This document shows positions 49,330 to 60,435 of a DNA stretch of 64,000 bases, piece after piece. Below the pieces are notes generated by a model that searched no databases, was not told the DNA's origin, and was given only the letters and a program-made list of their open reading frames with translations. The position numbers and the translations under genes were made by a program. Origin of the DNA: Saccharomycopsis fibuligera x Saccharomycopsis cf. fibuligera (taxonomy: Eukaryota; Ascomycota; Saccharomycetes; Ascoideales; Saccharomycopsidaceae). Numbering within the stretch: the first letter of the stretch is position 1; each line of letters starts with the position of its first letter. The stretch is from the NCBI GenBank assembly GCA_001936135.1, contig CP012810.1:3472001-3536000 (forward strand), written 5' to 3'.

Positions 49330-52300
49330 TTAACAGCTTCTCTTACCGGCTCCTTTTGGAACTCTGGCCAACCAGTAGAAGAACACAGTACCAATCATAT
49401 TAATGAAGATAAAAGCACTGAATATCCCAAGATCTCTACCTTTGTTCTTTGGATCAATTGACACTGACTTCAAAAACACGTTGGTATTAGCAATGGTACA
49501 GAATGAACATTCGGTAGTCGAATATTTAGTGCTGCCTTCCAAATACCCACCAGCTGCTTGCATATAAGGGAGCATGTACTCTTGACAAGTTTTGCCAGAA
49601 GGTGGAGCAAATTTCAAATATTCAGTAGAAGAACAAGAGACTGATGAATCGGCAAGACCAATACTCAACATTGTGCTAATCAAATAAGTGAATGGATTGC
49701 ATCTGTACATGAAAATCCAGAAACCTGGTAAAACCTTTGGACCAGCAAGCACACCACAAAATGTCAAACAGGCAGTAAAAAGCATAGATGCCAAATTTGC
49801 AGCATTATCAGCCAATTCTTGGAAAGAGACACAAAGCTGAGCCATAGTAGAACAATAAACATAGAACAAGATAATTGCAACCCACATCAAAGCACCGCGA
49901 CCATGAAGATTACCGGCTTCAGCAGCATTATTTTGAAGACCCACAGGATAGTACCAGCAAAAGAATGCAACTGTACCAGTAAGGATTTGCCATGGAATTT
50001 CTGAAGTGATTTGAGCAGCAATAAAGGCAAACCAGGAAAAGGTTCTAGATGGACGTTCACGAACTTCGTAAAGATCTCTTTGGAAAACATAGTTTGGCAA
50101 ATACTGCTGAGTCAAAGTGTTAAAAACAACGCAAAAGAGGAAAACTGAAAACATTTGACTTTGCATTCCCATGAGGGATTTTTTTGCTTTGAAAAACACA
50201 AACCCATTGAAAAGTGAAGTAGAAACGGCCAAAAAGAGTTTAGAGTAAGTATAAGTTGGAGTTCTCCAAGTTTGTTCCAACACTCTTTTAGTAACCAAGA
50301 TGTACTGTTTCCAAATTGGGGCCGCATAAGTCTTGTAACGTTCTGGGTTTTCATCCACTGGCAATTTAGCAAGTTCAGTTTCCATTCTGTCAAGTTCTTG
50401 ATGCAATTCCTGGAATTCCGAAGAGCTTTTCCAAACATCATGATAATTTTGGTTAGCATGAGAACCTGGAGCAGCACCAATAACTTCAAGCATCCACTCA
50501 GCAGGATTAGCTTCAGGAGGACATTTAGGAGCACCATATTTTTCAAAATAGTCAATCATGGTTTGACAGTTTTCACCCAATTCACCAAAATAAACAGTTT
50601 GACCACCTTTTTGCAAAAACAACAATCTGTCAAATTGTTGCATCAAAATAGCCGAAGGTTGATGAATAGTACATAAAATGGCTTGGCCATGATCAGCTAA
50701 TTTTCTAATTAATTGACAAATAGACCAAGCAGTTTGTGAATCCAAACCAGAAGTTGGCTCATCAAGGAAAATCAATAATTCTGGTTTAGCAGCCAATTCA
50801 ACCCCGATAGTCAATCTTTTTCTTTGTTCAACATTTAGACCTTCACCTTCAACACCAACAACGGCATCAGCATACTTTTCCATTTCCAACAAGTTGATAA
50901 CGTAATCAGCATACTTGATCTTTTCCTCTCTTGGCACAGAAGCAGGTTGACGTAATTCGGCAGAAAAAATCAAAGCCTCACGAACTGTGGAAGTTTGTAA
51001 ATGCAAATCTTGTTGTTGAACATAACCAATAGATCTTTGGAAAGAGTTATCCAAGTGACGACCATTAACCATACGGGTACCGCTGGTGATGACACCAGTA
51101 GTCAAACGAGCAGATAAAGCATTCAACAAGGTAGTTTTACCAGCACCAGAAGCACCCATCAATGCAGTAACAGTACCTGGTTTAACATAACCGGAAACAT
51201 TATTCAAAATCACTCTACTCTCAGATTTGATTTTAACTTCATAAGTCAAATCTCTCCAATGGAAAATGTTTTTTTGCTTTGGCAAAACATCGTCATTGAA
51301 TTTATCAGAAGAACTTCCAGAAGTAGCCTTTTCACTAACTAGTTCAGGAGCAACTTTTTCATCGACAACCCCAGCTTCAACATCGGAACTATCAATTGGT
51401 CTTTTTTGCTTTTGTACCCTCTTTAAATTCTTTTTTTGGAAAAGCAAAATTTCACCCTTTTGCATAGCACCCCTGTTATATTCACAGAAAATAACATAGA
51501 CGACGAGGAAAAATACTACAAACCCGATAGTAATACCGAAATTTCTCCAAGCGTGAGACCACTTGTATCTGTATGAGACGTAAATGTACTCATCACCATC
51601 AACATAAGTTCTTCCAGGAACTGAAGACACTGGCGAACAAATCACATTATTACCAGAAGTTGGGTATCCTGGACCACTAGGGATATATTGAGCGCAGTCA
51701 AATTTTCTACCATGAAACTCATTAGCAATAAGGGCTTCGAATGCATAAGCAATAGGATCCAAATAGTTGATCCAACGGCACCAACCATGCATATTTGGAG
51801 TAGGAATAACAAACCCAGTGAAAATGGTTAATGCCAACAAAAGCACCGATGCGGGAGTCATTGCTTGTGGTAAAGATGTAGTAGCAGCACCAATGGTTCT
51901 AAACAAATGAGACATGGCTAAAGTGGAAGCAAAATTAGTAATCAAGTAAAAAAAGAAACTTCCTGCACGACGATTCAAATTGACCATGAAATAGTAGGTC
52001 AAGTTGAAAGATAAAGCAACAATAACCTTGGTTGGTAATTCTGTAGCAATGGAAGCAAAAGCGTCAGCAGAGGGATGGTACAATGCATAGGTTTTATGTT
52101 TTTCCACGATGGAACGAGCTTCATAAAGAGAAAAGATTTCCAACAATGTACCAAAAGCGTTAAAAAGAATAGCAAAAAATAAGGCAGCGGTTCTGTAGTA
52201 AAATGACCCGGTATCAGCACGAAGATTGTAAAAAACAGAAGAAATAACTAAAGCAATAATGGTTTGAGCAATAATGGTAAACAAAGTAATTGATGGATCA

Positions 52301-53817
52301 CCTTTAGTTCTTAGCCAATTTCTATGAGCAATGTATTTGATTTGCATTAAATAACTGACGGTGAATGGTGATCTAGGGCGTTGACGGTTAGATTGTCTAG
52401 CAACATGAGACTCTTTGAAACGTTCAATGTTTTCTTCAGTAGCTTGCGTGCCTCTATAGTCCTCAATTTGAAGCAAAAGAGCTTCATGTTCAGGAGAGTT
52501 CATCCAGTAATCGTAAAACTCTTTTGGGGTTCTTGGGACCTTGTTTTCAAATCCTGGTCTAGCTTTACGTTCAGAAGGAGAAGTCACCGATGTTAGGAAA
52601 TCAGCGGTAGTTTGTCTTTGAGGACATTCGTAACCCATTCTAATAAAATAATCTTTAGCCTTTCTAGCATCACCAAAAAAGATTTGATAACCTTCATACA
52701 ACAATTGTACCTTATCGAATAAGTCGTAAGCAATTTGAGAACACTGATAAATGGCAATCAATGGAGTCGTGTTAGTAACAACAGCAGAAGTTTTCAAAGC
52801 TTTGATGAATTCTAACGCAGTAGCGGAATCCAAACCTCTAGTAGAGTTATCCCAACATTGGACTTTAGCACCAGCTAAGGCAACTTCACAAATGGAAACT
52901 CTTTTTCTTTCACCACCAGAAACACCTCTGATAAAATCATTACCAACTTTGGTGTTTTTAGTATGACTTAAGCCGTAAGTTGCCATAATGACATTAGTCA
53001 TATGTTCAACATATTCTTCCCTACTGACACCTTGAGGTCTATTTTGTGGAGTTCTCATTCTAGCGGCGAACTTTAAGGTATCGCCAACAGTCAAATGAGC
53101 AAAATGCTTTTCAGTTTCAGCACAATAAACCACATCACCTCTATGATGATTATGAATTTCCTTAACAGAAAGACCATCATAAGAAAGTTCAGAATCTTGA
53201 GAAAGATGAAATCCGTGAGTCTGTGTAGATATAGATTTCAAAAAAGTAGTACAACCAGAACCCGGTTTACCAAGAACAACACAAAGTTCACCAGGCTTCA
53301 AATACCCATCCATTGGTTTGAGGATATCAAATCTTGGAGCTTCTTTTCTCAAAAGAAACTTATTGACGGCAGAATTGACTAATTTAGGGATACCATTTAG
53401 AAAATTGGATTGATAATCAGCATCAGCGGCTTGACCATAGGCATTCAAGTTTTTGAAAATGACTCCCAAAGAACTAGGTTTGTAAAAATCAGGGTCGGAG
53501 TCGTACAATTTTTTCAAATTCATGACCCAGAGCTTGGAGTCAAATTGGTCATTTTCAGGGTCCAAGCGAGGATCGAGCTCATTTGTAGCGGCATATGGAG
53601 CCACACCTGGAACGTTGGAGAAAGTGTATATTGAGGCATTTGAGCCGGTGGAGTGGATAGAAGAAGAGCGAGAAAGGGTACGAGCCAAGTCTTTGATTCT
53701 GTCGGCGATATCATTGTTGAAACCGTCATATGGAGCTGCTTCGTGTTCGTCGCCAGAGTAGCTGCTAGCCCTATCACTGACCTTGTTGGTAAGATCAGAA
53801 GGGTCGTTAGAACTCAT
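49330..53817 (-). CDS. CDR1: CDR/PDR-type ABC-G multidrug efflux pump
   Basis: A plasma-membrane full-size ABC transporter with (NBD-TMD)x2 layout, exporting azoles and other hydrophobic drugs and translocating lipids. Its 1495 residues match Candida Cdr1/Cdr2 and S. cerevisiae Pdr5. NBD1 has the asymmetric PDR features: Walker A GKPGSGCTT (Cys for Lys, about residue 185-195), signature VSGGERKR, and degenerate Walker B ending CWDNSTRGLD. NBD2 has a canonical Walker A GASGAGKTT (about 888) and Walker B IFLDEPTSGLD, but a degenerate signature NVEQRKR. Both six-helix membrane domains are present with Cys-bearing outer loops. A TATAAATA element lies 300 bp upstream (54117-54124), with CGG-type drug-response-like elements further out. 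The exact CDR paralog is not certain. Confidence 0.96.
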   Translation of the reverse strand: MSSNDPSDLTNKVSDRASSYSGDEHEAAPYDGFNNDIADRIKDLARTLSRSSSIHSTGSNASIYTFSNVPGVAPYAATNELDPRLDPENDQFDSKLWVMNLKKLYDSDPDFYKPSSLGVIFKNLNAYGQAADADYQSNFLNGIPKLVNSAVNKFLLRKEAPRFDILKPMDGYLKPGELCVVLGKPGSGCTTFLKSISTQTHGFHLSQDSELSYDGLSVKEIHNHHRGDVVYCAETEKHFAHLTVGDTLKFAARMRTPQNRPQGVSREEYVEHMTNVIMATYGLSHTKNTKVGNDFIRGVSGGERKRVSICEVALAGAKVQCWDNSTRGLDSATALEFIKALKTSAVVTNTTPLIAIYQCSQIAYDLFDKVQLLYEGYQIFFGDARKAKDYFIRMGYECPQRQTTADFLTSVTSPSERKARPGFENKVPRTPKEFYDYWMNSPEHEALLLQIEDYRGTQATEENIERFKESHVARQSNRQRPRSPFTVSYLMQIKYIAHRNWLRTKGDPSITLFTIIAQTIIALVISSVFYNLRADTGSFYYRTAALFFAILFNAFGTLLEIFSLYEARSIVEKHKTYALYHPSADAFASIATELPTKVIVALSFNLTYYFMVNLNRRAGSFFFYLITNFASTLAMSHLFRTIGAATTSLPQAMTPASVLLLALTIFTGFVIPTPNMHGWCRWINYLDPIAYAFEALIANEFHGRKFDCAQYIPSGPGYPTSGNNVICSPVSSVPGRTYVDGDEYIYVSYRYKWSHAWRNFGITIGFVVFFLVVYVIFCEYNRGAMQKGEILLFQKKNLKRVQKQKRPIDSSDVEAGVVDEKVAPELVSEKATSGSSSDKFNDDVLPKQKNIFHWRDLTYEVKIKSESRVILNNVSGYVKPGTVTALMGASGAGKTTLLNALSARLTTGVITSGTRMVNGRHLDNSFQRSIGYVQQQDLHLQTSTVREALIFSAELRQPASVPREEKIKYADYVINLLEMEKYADAVVGVEGEGLNVEQRKRLTIGVELAAKPELLIFLDEPTSGLDSQTAWSICQLIRKLADHGQAILCTIHQPSAILMQQFDRLLFLQKGGQTVYFGELGENCQTMIDYFEKYGAPKCPPEANPAEWMLEVIGAAPGSHANQNYHDVWKSSSEFQELHQELDRMETELAKLPVDENPERYKTYAAPIWKQYILVTKRVLEQTWRTPTYTYSKLFLAVSTSLFNGFVFFKAKKSLMGMQSQMFSVFLFCVVFNTLTQQYLPNYVFQRDLYEVRERPSRTFSWFAFIAAQITSEIPWQILTGTVAFFCWYYPVGLQNNAAEAGNLHGRGALMWVAIILFYVYCSTMAQLCVSFQELADNAANLASMLFTACLTFCGVLAGPKVLPGFWIFMYRCNPFTYLISTMLSIGLADSSVSCSSTEYLKFAPPSGKTCQEYMLPYMQAAGGYLEGSTKYSTTECSFCTIANTNVFLKSVSIDPKNKGRDLGIFSAFIFINMIGTVFFYWLARVPKGAGKRSC

Positions 53818-54489
53818 TTTGGGAACAGCCTGAGCTTTAGCAGTAGAGTTTTGGGTAATGGTGTCTGATGGAAATGGAATTTGTTGTATCTCAAGAAAAA
53901 TGATCTATCAGGGATTCGAATTAATACTTGATTATTGTCTTTACTTTTATTTTTTTTTTATTTTTTTTATGGCAGCGCCTAGAATGAAAGATAGTTTTTG
54001 CCAAAAAGACAGAAAGCGAAGCGACAAAAGTTTGATGGATAAGATAGGCTAGTAATGATTGTGCCAAAAGAAAACAAAGACTGCTTTCCTTGACCTGTGA
54101 AAAGTGGGCTGCAAAGTATTTATATGATGTGAAAAAGTCGTATTAGTGGTGATGGCAGCCGTATTCTATATGAAATCACTGGCAGCCGGAAGCAAGAAGC
54201 TATCCGAAAAGGAACGACGAAAACGGCCAGCTGCTCAACCAAAACTAATACACTGGCGCAGGAGGATGCATGGAGGCGCAAGTATACAGCCTTAGGGTAC
54301 GTCTCCATACTTTGTCATGCGCGTTACGACCGCCTATCTCCATTAATACCGAAGAGTTACTGAAGGGTTTCCGAAGGGTTTCCCCGAGAAAAACGTTGCG
54401 GATTGCTCAAGTTCGTTCAAAAACAGTGTTGTATCAGCGGTGTTTGGAGGGAGATTACCCAATAAGGGAACTGCGAGTACGAAGCTACA

Positions 54490-54496
54490 CCGCGGA
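54490..54496 (-). promoter_or_regulatory. PDRE-like CCGCGG element
   Basis: ACCGCGGA matches 7 of 8 bases of the S. cerevisiae Pdr1/Pdr3 element TCCGCGGA and contains the everted CCGCGG core. It is about 675 bp upstream of the CDR start. Confidence 0.45.
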
Positions 54497-55540
54497 GTGC
54501 AGCGAAAACCACCAGGAGCGTCGGAGCGGCTGTGGAAAGAGAACCGTAGCTGGGAAGCTTTATAGAAAACACTTGGGCAATAAGCAGAAAATACAGTACC
54601 AATCCGTCAATTAAAAAAAAAAAAAAAAGGAAGAGGCAGTGTGCAATTCTTCGGTTCGCGGACTTTATAAATTTCAAACGCTATGTTGCAATTGCTAAAC
54701 TCAAGGGCAAAGGGCGATCATGCAGTTGGCCAGACTTGCAAGACATGGGAGCTCTGAGTACCTGTTGAGTCACCATGGTTTTTGTTATATAGCTGATAAT
54801 TCAACTGATTGACTTTCTAGACAAAGACTTGATGACCGCAACTATAGTAAGCCAAACAAGCCAAAACCTTGTCGTAATACTAATCAAAAGTCGTTATGTT
54901 GCTGGACAAAACTCTATGAGCTTCTTTAAAGTGTAGTGCTGTCAAATCATTAACCTGAGTCAACAATCATTTCTCCAACGGTATCAACGTTACTGTTAAA
55001 TAAACTTTTTTTATATCACTAATCGCCAATTATGTTGATTGTTGTTCCATCGGCACGGAGATACCGGTCAACCTCAATCACGTTGTATATTGTATGATGG
55101 CACACCCTCCCTTCTGGCCCAACATCGCAGCAGCCAACGGTCAGCTAAAACACAAATATTTGTTGCTGTTTGTTTTTGCTTTTTGCATTACTACGGTTAT
55201 TCATTTTCGTCGGCTTATGTGTTTATGAAAAAATTATTTTTTTCAACAACTGTAACCTATGGTCTTTTCATTCCAATTTGTCCTGTACAAGAAATACTTG
55301 CCTCATTTTTTAACTAAGCCGTTAAATGCGGTGGCTTGTCGCTTGAAAAATATAACTCCGTCTCTTCATTTCATTTTTATCGTTCCAACATTTTCTCTCT
55401 TTCTGCTTTTCTGGAAAAACCATAGAAGGATGTACCGAATATCCATCCCACGGTAAAAACACAAAACACAAAACACAAAAAGTAGTACACAGAATACGCT
55501 AATTGAGCTAAGTTTTTTCCAGACTTCTGAGCCTTTGCAT

Positions 55541-55551
55541 TCCGTTATCCG
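55541..55551 (-). promoter_or_regulatory. Tac1 DRE-like CGGATAACGGA element
   Basis: On the - strand this reads CGGATAACGGA: two CGG triplets in direct orientation with a 4-base gap. The C. albicans CDR drug-response element, recalled as CGGAWATCGGATA, has the same spacing. It lies about 1.7 kb from the CDR start, further than usual. Confidence 0.4.
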
Positions 55552-56543
55552 TAGGCTAATTCTGCCTTAAAGGAATAAAGTCCTATTCTGAACTCAGCGG
55601 ATTCCAGCACTACGGTACTTATCTGTCTAATTTTCGCTGGCCTCCCATCTTTTGAGCTAAAAATTGGTCTTTTGTATACCGTAGTATAGTTACGCATACG
55701 TAATCAATCGACAAAAAAAGGGGGAGAAAAAAAAAAGGTAAGAATGACTTAAAACGGTGCCAAAAGCATTAGGCTAACCGAGCATGTCGGAATTGAAAAT
55801 TTTCCAAATAATATCCCGAGATAGCAAGTATTATGTTATCCTTGATTGGTTTCTGGTCAATCCAGCTAGTTGCAATTTCCCATGTCTACAAGAGAAGCAT
55901 TTGTTTTGTTTTAGTTTTTTAAATCAAGCTTCTTGAAACCTTATATAGTGATGGAAAAAGATGATTTGATTTCAAGAACCAGCGTTGTGGATAGAAACTC
56001 GCACATCTTTTCAGCAAAACCACTGAGTTATTCAGCTCAGTAGAATACGCCATGTGTTATATAGCATACAATACAGCCTTGCAAAATTCGTGGGCTAGCA
56101 AATTCAATGAGGTTAAAATTTTCCGTCTACCGATGCACCGCCACTTTTTTTTTTTTTTTTTTTTTAAGCTTTTCAGCAACACGCGATAAACCTAAAAGAA
56201 ATGGGCTGAATTTAACATTTTTTTTTAAGAGATGTAAATGTATACATAAAATAAAATTTAGTAAACTGGCAGATGAAATATAAAAAAAAAAAAAAAGAAG
56301 CAGAAACTAACAAAGATAACAAGATAATGAGATTAAGTAAATAATGATAATATAATGATATAATAATGAGATGGGTGGAAAATCATTGTATGGTGTTTAG
56401 GCCACTATTGACGGGCAAACACAAGATTGAAAAAATAATAAACGAGGAAATCAAAGATGAAGAAAGTAAAAGTGAGAAAAACAAGGAGAAAAAGTGTAAG
56501 ATGTAAAAACGCTATACTAATACATTGAAAGAACCAAAGAAAA

Positions 56544-56591
56544 GGCAAAAGGCAAAAGGCAAAAGGCAAAAAAAAAAAAAAAAAAAAAAAA
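56544..56591. repeat. (GGCAAAA)4 followed by a 24-A tract
   Basis: Four tandem GGCAAAA units run into a long A tract, 50-100 bp downstream of the SUN-family stop. Confidence 0.92.
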
Positions 56592-56640
56592 GAACCAAGC
56601 AGCAAAACGGAAAAACAAGCGTAGGGATAGTTTAAAATGC

Positions 56641-57597
56641 TCAAGTGTAGAGACGGAATTGAGCTTTACCCTTGGTAACCCCAACGGTACACCCATCACT
56701 GCCGTCCCCATTATACTTGCCATCTTCATAAACACAGGATCCACTGACCGTTGCATCTCCATCATAAGCAACTATCTCCACATTGAAGTTCAAACCTTTT
56801 TTGTTATTTGGATTTGGAATCAATGACAAATATGCAATACCATCAGTATAACCGGCCCCGAAATTCAATGGTGCCCAGTTCCCATAATCATCATCACTGG
56901 TGGCCCAAGAACAGCCTTTTTCCCAATCCACCCCAGCGTTATTCACATAGTATTGCGCTGAGGTCTTTTGGCCCTCCCATTTATAGTAGGTGTCTTCATC
57001 AGGCACTGCTAATGGAACTTTCTTGCCCAGCTCAACAATAGTAGGAATGACCATGTTTTCAGTACCTGGATAATCAGTACGGCAAATAGCCACTTGTTTG
57101 CCAACTTGATTGTTGATGTATGCCTTGTCTTTTCCCCATTCACACAAATAGTCAGAATCGGTATTGCTTCTGTACAATTTCCCATTTTTACATTTGAGCC
57201 CGCCAATGGAGACCCCACTGGATGGTTGATCAGATGGCCACTGAGTCTTGGACATACCTGACTGACATGCATAGGAGCAGTAGGCTCCTTCACGGCATTT
57301 TCCGCCAGTTTCGATATCATCATCGGAGTGAATGTATTCAATTCCGGACCAGCCACCAAAGCCCAAATGGTCAAGAGCAACAACCCCTTGTCCTGAAGGG
57401 AAATCATCACAGCTAATGGTACCATCTTCGAACTTTTCAGTAGGATCGCTAAAGTTGTCTAAATCACCAGTTGGATAGCTACTACTGCTACTTGAAGTAG
57501 TAGAGGAGCTGGAACTGGCACTCGAGCTGGCTACTGATGATTTTGAATGTGTTGCTGATGATGTGGAAGAAGAAGGTATCGTTGATGTTTTTTGAAT

Positions 57598-57628
<31 letters not shown>

Positions 57629-57861
57629 GATATTGTGTCTGATGGCTCACTGGTAGAAATTGTACTAGTAGCCACACTATTAACAACGGCTGTTTTGGAA
57701 CTGCCTTCAACGAAGACAGTCACTGTTTCGAATTGCGTTTCAATGGCTCTCTTGTGGCGATGCACGCGCACTGTGGTTGAACAGTCGTCTTTGGCCATAG
57801 CACCAAGAGGCATTGTGGCCGCTGCGGTGAAGGCAATGGAAATGAAGTTATTGAACTTCAT
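56641..57861 (-). CDS. SUN41: SUN-family cell-wall glucanase, Sun41/Sim1-like
   Basis: A secreted wall protein of the ascomycete SUN family, needed for septation and biofilm formation in Candida and reported to have beta-1,3-glucanase activity. The 406-residue precursor has a signal peptide (to about residue 23) and a Kex2-type Lys-Arg near 37-38 (HRHKR). A Ser/Thr-rich linker of about 80 residues is partly encoded by a CTG/CAG repeat at 57597-57626. The Cys-rich C-terminal SUN domain runs from about 150 to the end ([55 protein letters not shown]). There is no GPI signal. A perfect RRCCAGCR Ace2-type site (AACCAGCA on the - strand, 58178-58185) is about 320 bp upstream, consistent with daughter-specific Ace2 control. 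Confidence 0.94.
57597..57626. repeat. CTG/CAG trinucleotide repeat coding for a Ser run
   Basis: About ten GCT/CTG units on the + strand read as AGC Ser codons in the SUN protein linker on the - strand. Confidence 0.9.
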
Positions 57862-60435
57862 TTGTATTAGGGATAAATTAGTGTCTTATAAAAATTAGTG
57901 TTTGGTTCGAGCTTTAACAGCTTGATTAGCTTGGTGAGATCCAGTTAGTATGATTTTCAATTGATATCAAATGATTGCAATGCCAAAATGTCTTGAATGT
58001 CTCAAAGGAAGAAGAAAGAAAGTGAGAAAGTAGAAGATTAAGCAAGAAAAGAAGAAAGAAAATGTCTTAGAAGAACGTCACTAGTGAGACACACGATCAA
58101 GAAAACCAAAAAGAAAAAGCAAAACACCGGGGAAGCACAAGCACTAAGTACTATATGCTTCTCCCCCGTCTGGGGAGTGCTGGTTGTAGGTATGCTTGAC
58201 TTATGGCGTAGTGAATGATGAATGCACTGGTGAATTATCTCATGTTGGAATATCGAGTGGCTGCACGCGAGGACGGATACAGCAAGATGCAGCTACACGG
58301 CCATCAACTGCCAGCGAAGAAAAATAAAAAAAAAAGAAAAAAATAAAAGCTGCGCTAAACGGGGCAAAAACATAGAGAGCGAAAAATCATTCAAGAAGAA
58401 AACATTAAACGAAATCAGTGTACAGTAGCATCAACGCATCAGTGGAATTTAAAAATTAAATGCACAATTTACCGCTTAACTTTTTTTATTTTTTTTATTT
58501 TTTTTATTTTTTTGTTTTTTGAATACCATAATACTTACTCGCTTGCGATGTATGATTATATGGGAAAACGGATGATGGATGGCTGGACTAATGAGACCAA
58601 AATTGAATTGCTTAATTGGAGAATATGATTTTGTAATATTTCTTGATTTTGCAAATTAAAAAGCAAACAGCTTTGATTTTGGGGAAATCCATATCAAAAG
58701 CAGCTTTACGAACTTTGAAGTTGGAATAGTGGACATCTGGTTAATATATACGCATCAGTAGGAACATCAAGACTAACCAAGTCTCTCGCCTATAATGTTT
58801 TTCCCATCCACCTACTTGAAATCGCAAGGCTTGATGTAGTTATCTCCAGCACCTCTGCAAGATTTTGAACGTACCTGCCTGTTTGGTCATAATCCCACAG
58901 CAAGACGTTTCGTTATGCAACCACAGGGAATGTGATCCAGTATAATATACCAAAAGCTACAATATTTGCTGTTTCTGCCGTCAAAGATACGTAAAAGACA
59001 CATAATTAACCGCGTTGTTTATGAAATAGTTGCAGCTTTGCAGCTTTGCCTTCGTGGCTGTAGTTTAGTAAAGCGTGGTGACTACGATGGAGTTCGTTCC
59101 TGGAGGCGGCTTTGACAGTTTCGCTATAAAGTTTTTCCGCTTTATGTCTCTTGCTTGTTGAATATTACGCGCTTCTTTCTCCAAAAGGCCAAGTATTATC
59201 AATACCAACAGCAGTAGTGGTGACAGTGACCATGGCAGCATCACTATCCTGTCTCAATTCCTGTGTAACAAAATAAGTATGCCTCAAATTAGAATTGAGA
59301 TTCTGGTACAAAACACACTACGCAATGATATAAGACCACTACCGAGCATCCTCGATTAATCGTATGTCCGCGTGCATCCTGCTTCTGATGGCCCTGTATG
59401 CCTCAAATTACGTTAATTCAAAGACTTACCATTGATTCGTGTGACGCGCATTGTGAAATTTCAAACCATACATTCCACGGGTCTATACCAGGTGGGGTTC
59501 GACATCCTCAACAGACATACTCGGCCAATGTGGGTTTTGCTGCGTATCTACAGGGCAGTGCAGATTTTGACGGTCAATGATTCAGATATTCAAGATTACC
59601 ATGTAAGAACTTGCTAACAATGGCAATATTTTTGGCTATAATTTCAGTAACTGCAGTTAGACAGAGGCAAAACCGATCGACACCACCACCACCGGACAGA
59701 GCTCAAATGCACTTCTGTTAAAACTTTTTTTTTTTTTTGTCTCCGCATAGTAGTATTTTTGATATACGTTTGCATTCTTCACAGAGTATCTAAACCATGT
59801 ACGGCATGTGTAAAATCGCTCAATATTATACTCTTTTATAATAAGGCGTGTTGGATTTTGTGAATAATGTTAATGTAGCTTGGAAAAATTTGTGTGCATG
59901 AATAAAATCTCGTAATCATGTTGTTGGCATTCATATCTCTTTTCAAAATATATTCAAATTAATATTACTGTGAACAACTCCCAGGCAGCCATTCAAGGCT
60001 TTTCAGTAATAACAACATAAAGAATAATATTCAGTCTCCTCACAGAAGCTTTAGCGAGTCTTTTTGAGCCGTGTAGGAAAAAGAATGAAAAAATGAGATT
60101 GGGTTGGTCTTAGTGGCTAAGCGGATTTTCAAGCCAAAGCCCAAGCAAGGCTTTGAGCTTTTGAGGAGGTATACTAAATACAAAAAAGCAGCCTTTCTTA
60201 TTCTCTTAGTTTTTTTTTTTTTTTTTTTACTGGTGATCTCTTGTAAACATTTGAAATTTAGAAAGGCAAAAAAAGTTAGATGAAAAAGCTTGGTGGCGGA
60301 TTTTACCAATTTACAAAAGATTGGTTAAAAAGCACCTACGGTCTTCTCAGTAACATATTGATTGGTAGCTAGTCTATGAAAAGGAAATATGCGTAGTTGA
60401 AATTTAAAATAATAAGAAAGGGTCAGCAAAATATT
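57862..60435. promoter_or_regulatory. Promoter region of the SUN gene and 3' flank of the dioxygenase
   Basis: This is a 2.6-kb gene-free region. It includes a GC-rich hairpin CTCCCC-N5-GGGGAG (58161-58177), an Ace2-type site (58178-58185) and TTTTTA repeats (about 58482-58520). A 15-bp direct repeat GTATGCCTCAAATTA lies at 59277-59291 and 59396-59410. A 19-T run is at 60210-60228. Short ORFs have no domain. Confidence 0.5.
58178..58185 (-). promoter_or_regulatory. Ace2/Swi5-type site upstream of SUN41
   Basis: AACCAGCA on the - strand fits RRCCAGCR. It lies directly beside the CTCCCC/GGGGAG hairpin. Confidence 0.45.

Larger units (their letters stand above)
53818..56640. promoter_or_regulatory. 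Long CDR upstream region with Pdr/Tac1-like elements
   Basis: This 2.8-kb gene-free region also holds the 3' end of the SUN gene. For CDR on the - strand it contains TATAAATA (54117-54124), two TGGCAGCCG copies about 26 bp apart (near 54152 and 54178), repeated AAGGGTTTCC (about 54364-54385) and CCGCGGA (54490-54496). It also has CGGATAACGGA (55541-55551 read on the - strand), about 1.7 kb upstream. The SUN side has four GGCAAAA copies plus A24 (56544-56591). A 114-codon ORF at 54270-54614 has no domain and is not called. Confidence 0.5.

Noticed and set aside
54270-54614. A 114-codon ORF in the CDR upstream region
   Set aside because: Composition is basic and unstructured, no domain is visible, and it overlaps promoter-like elements. 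It is best explained as chance.
60090-60170. tRNA-like D-arm sequence (GGTCTTAGTGGCTAAGC)
   Set aside because: No matching acceptor stem or GTTCGA T-loop follows at the right distance.
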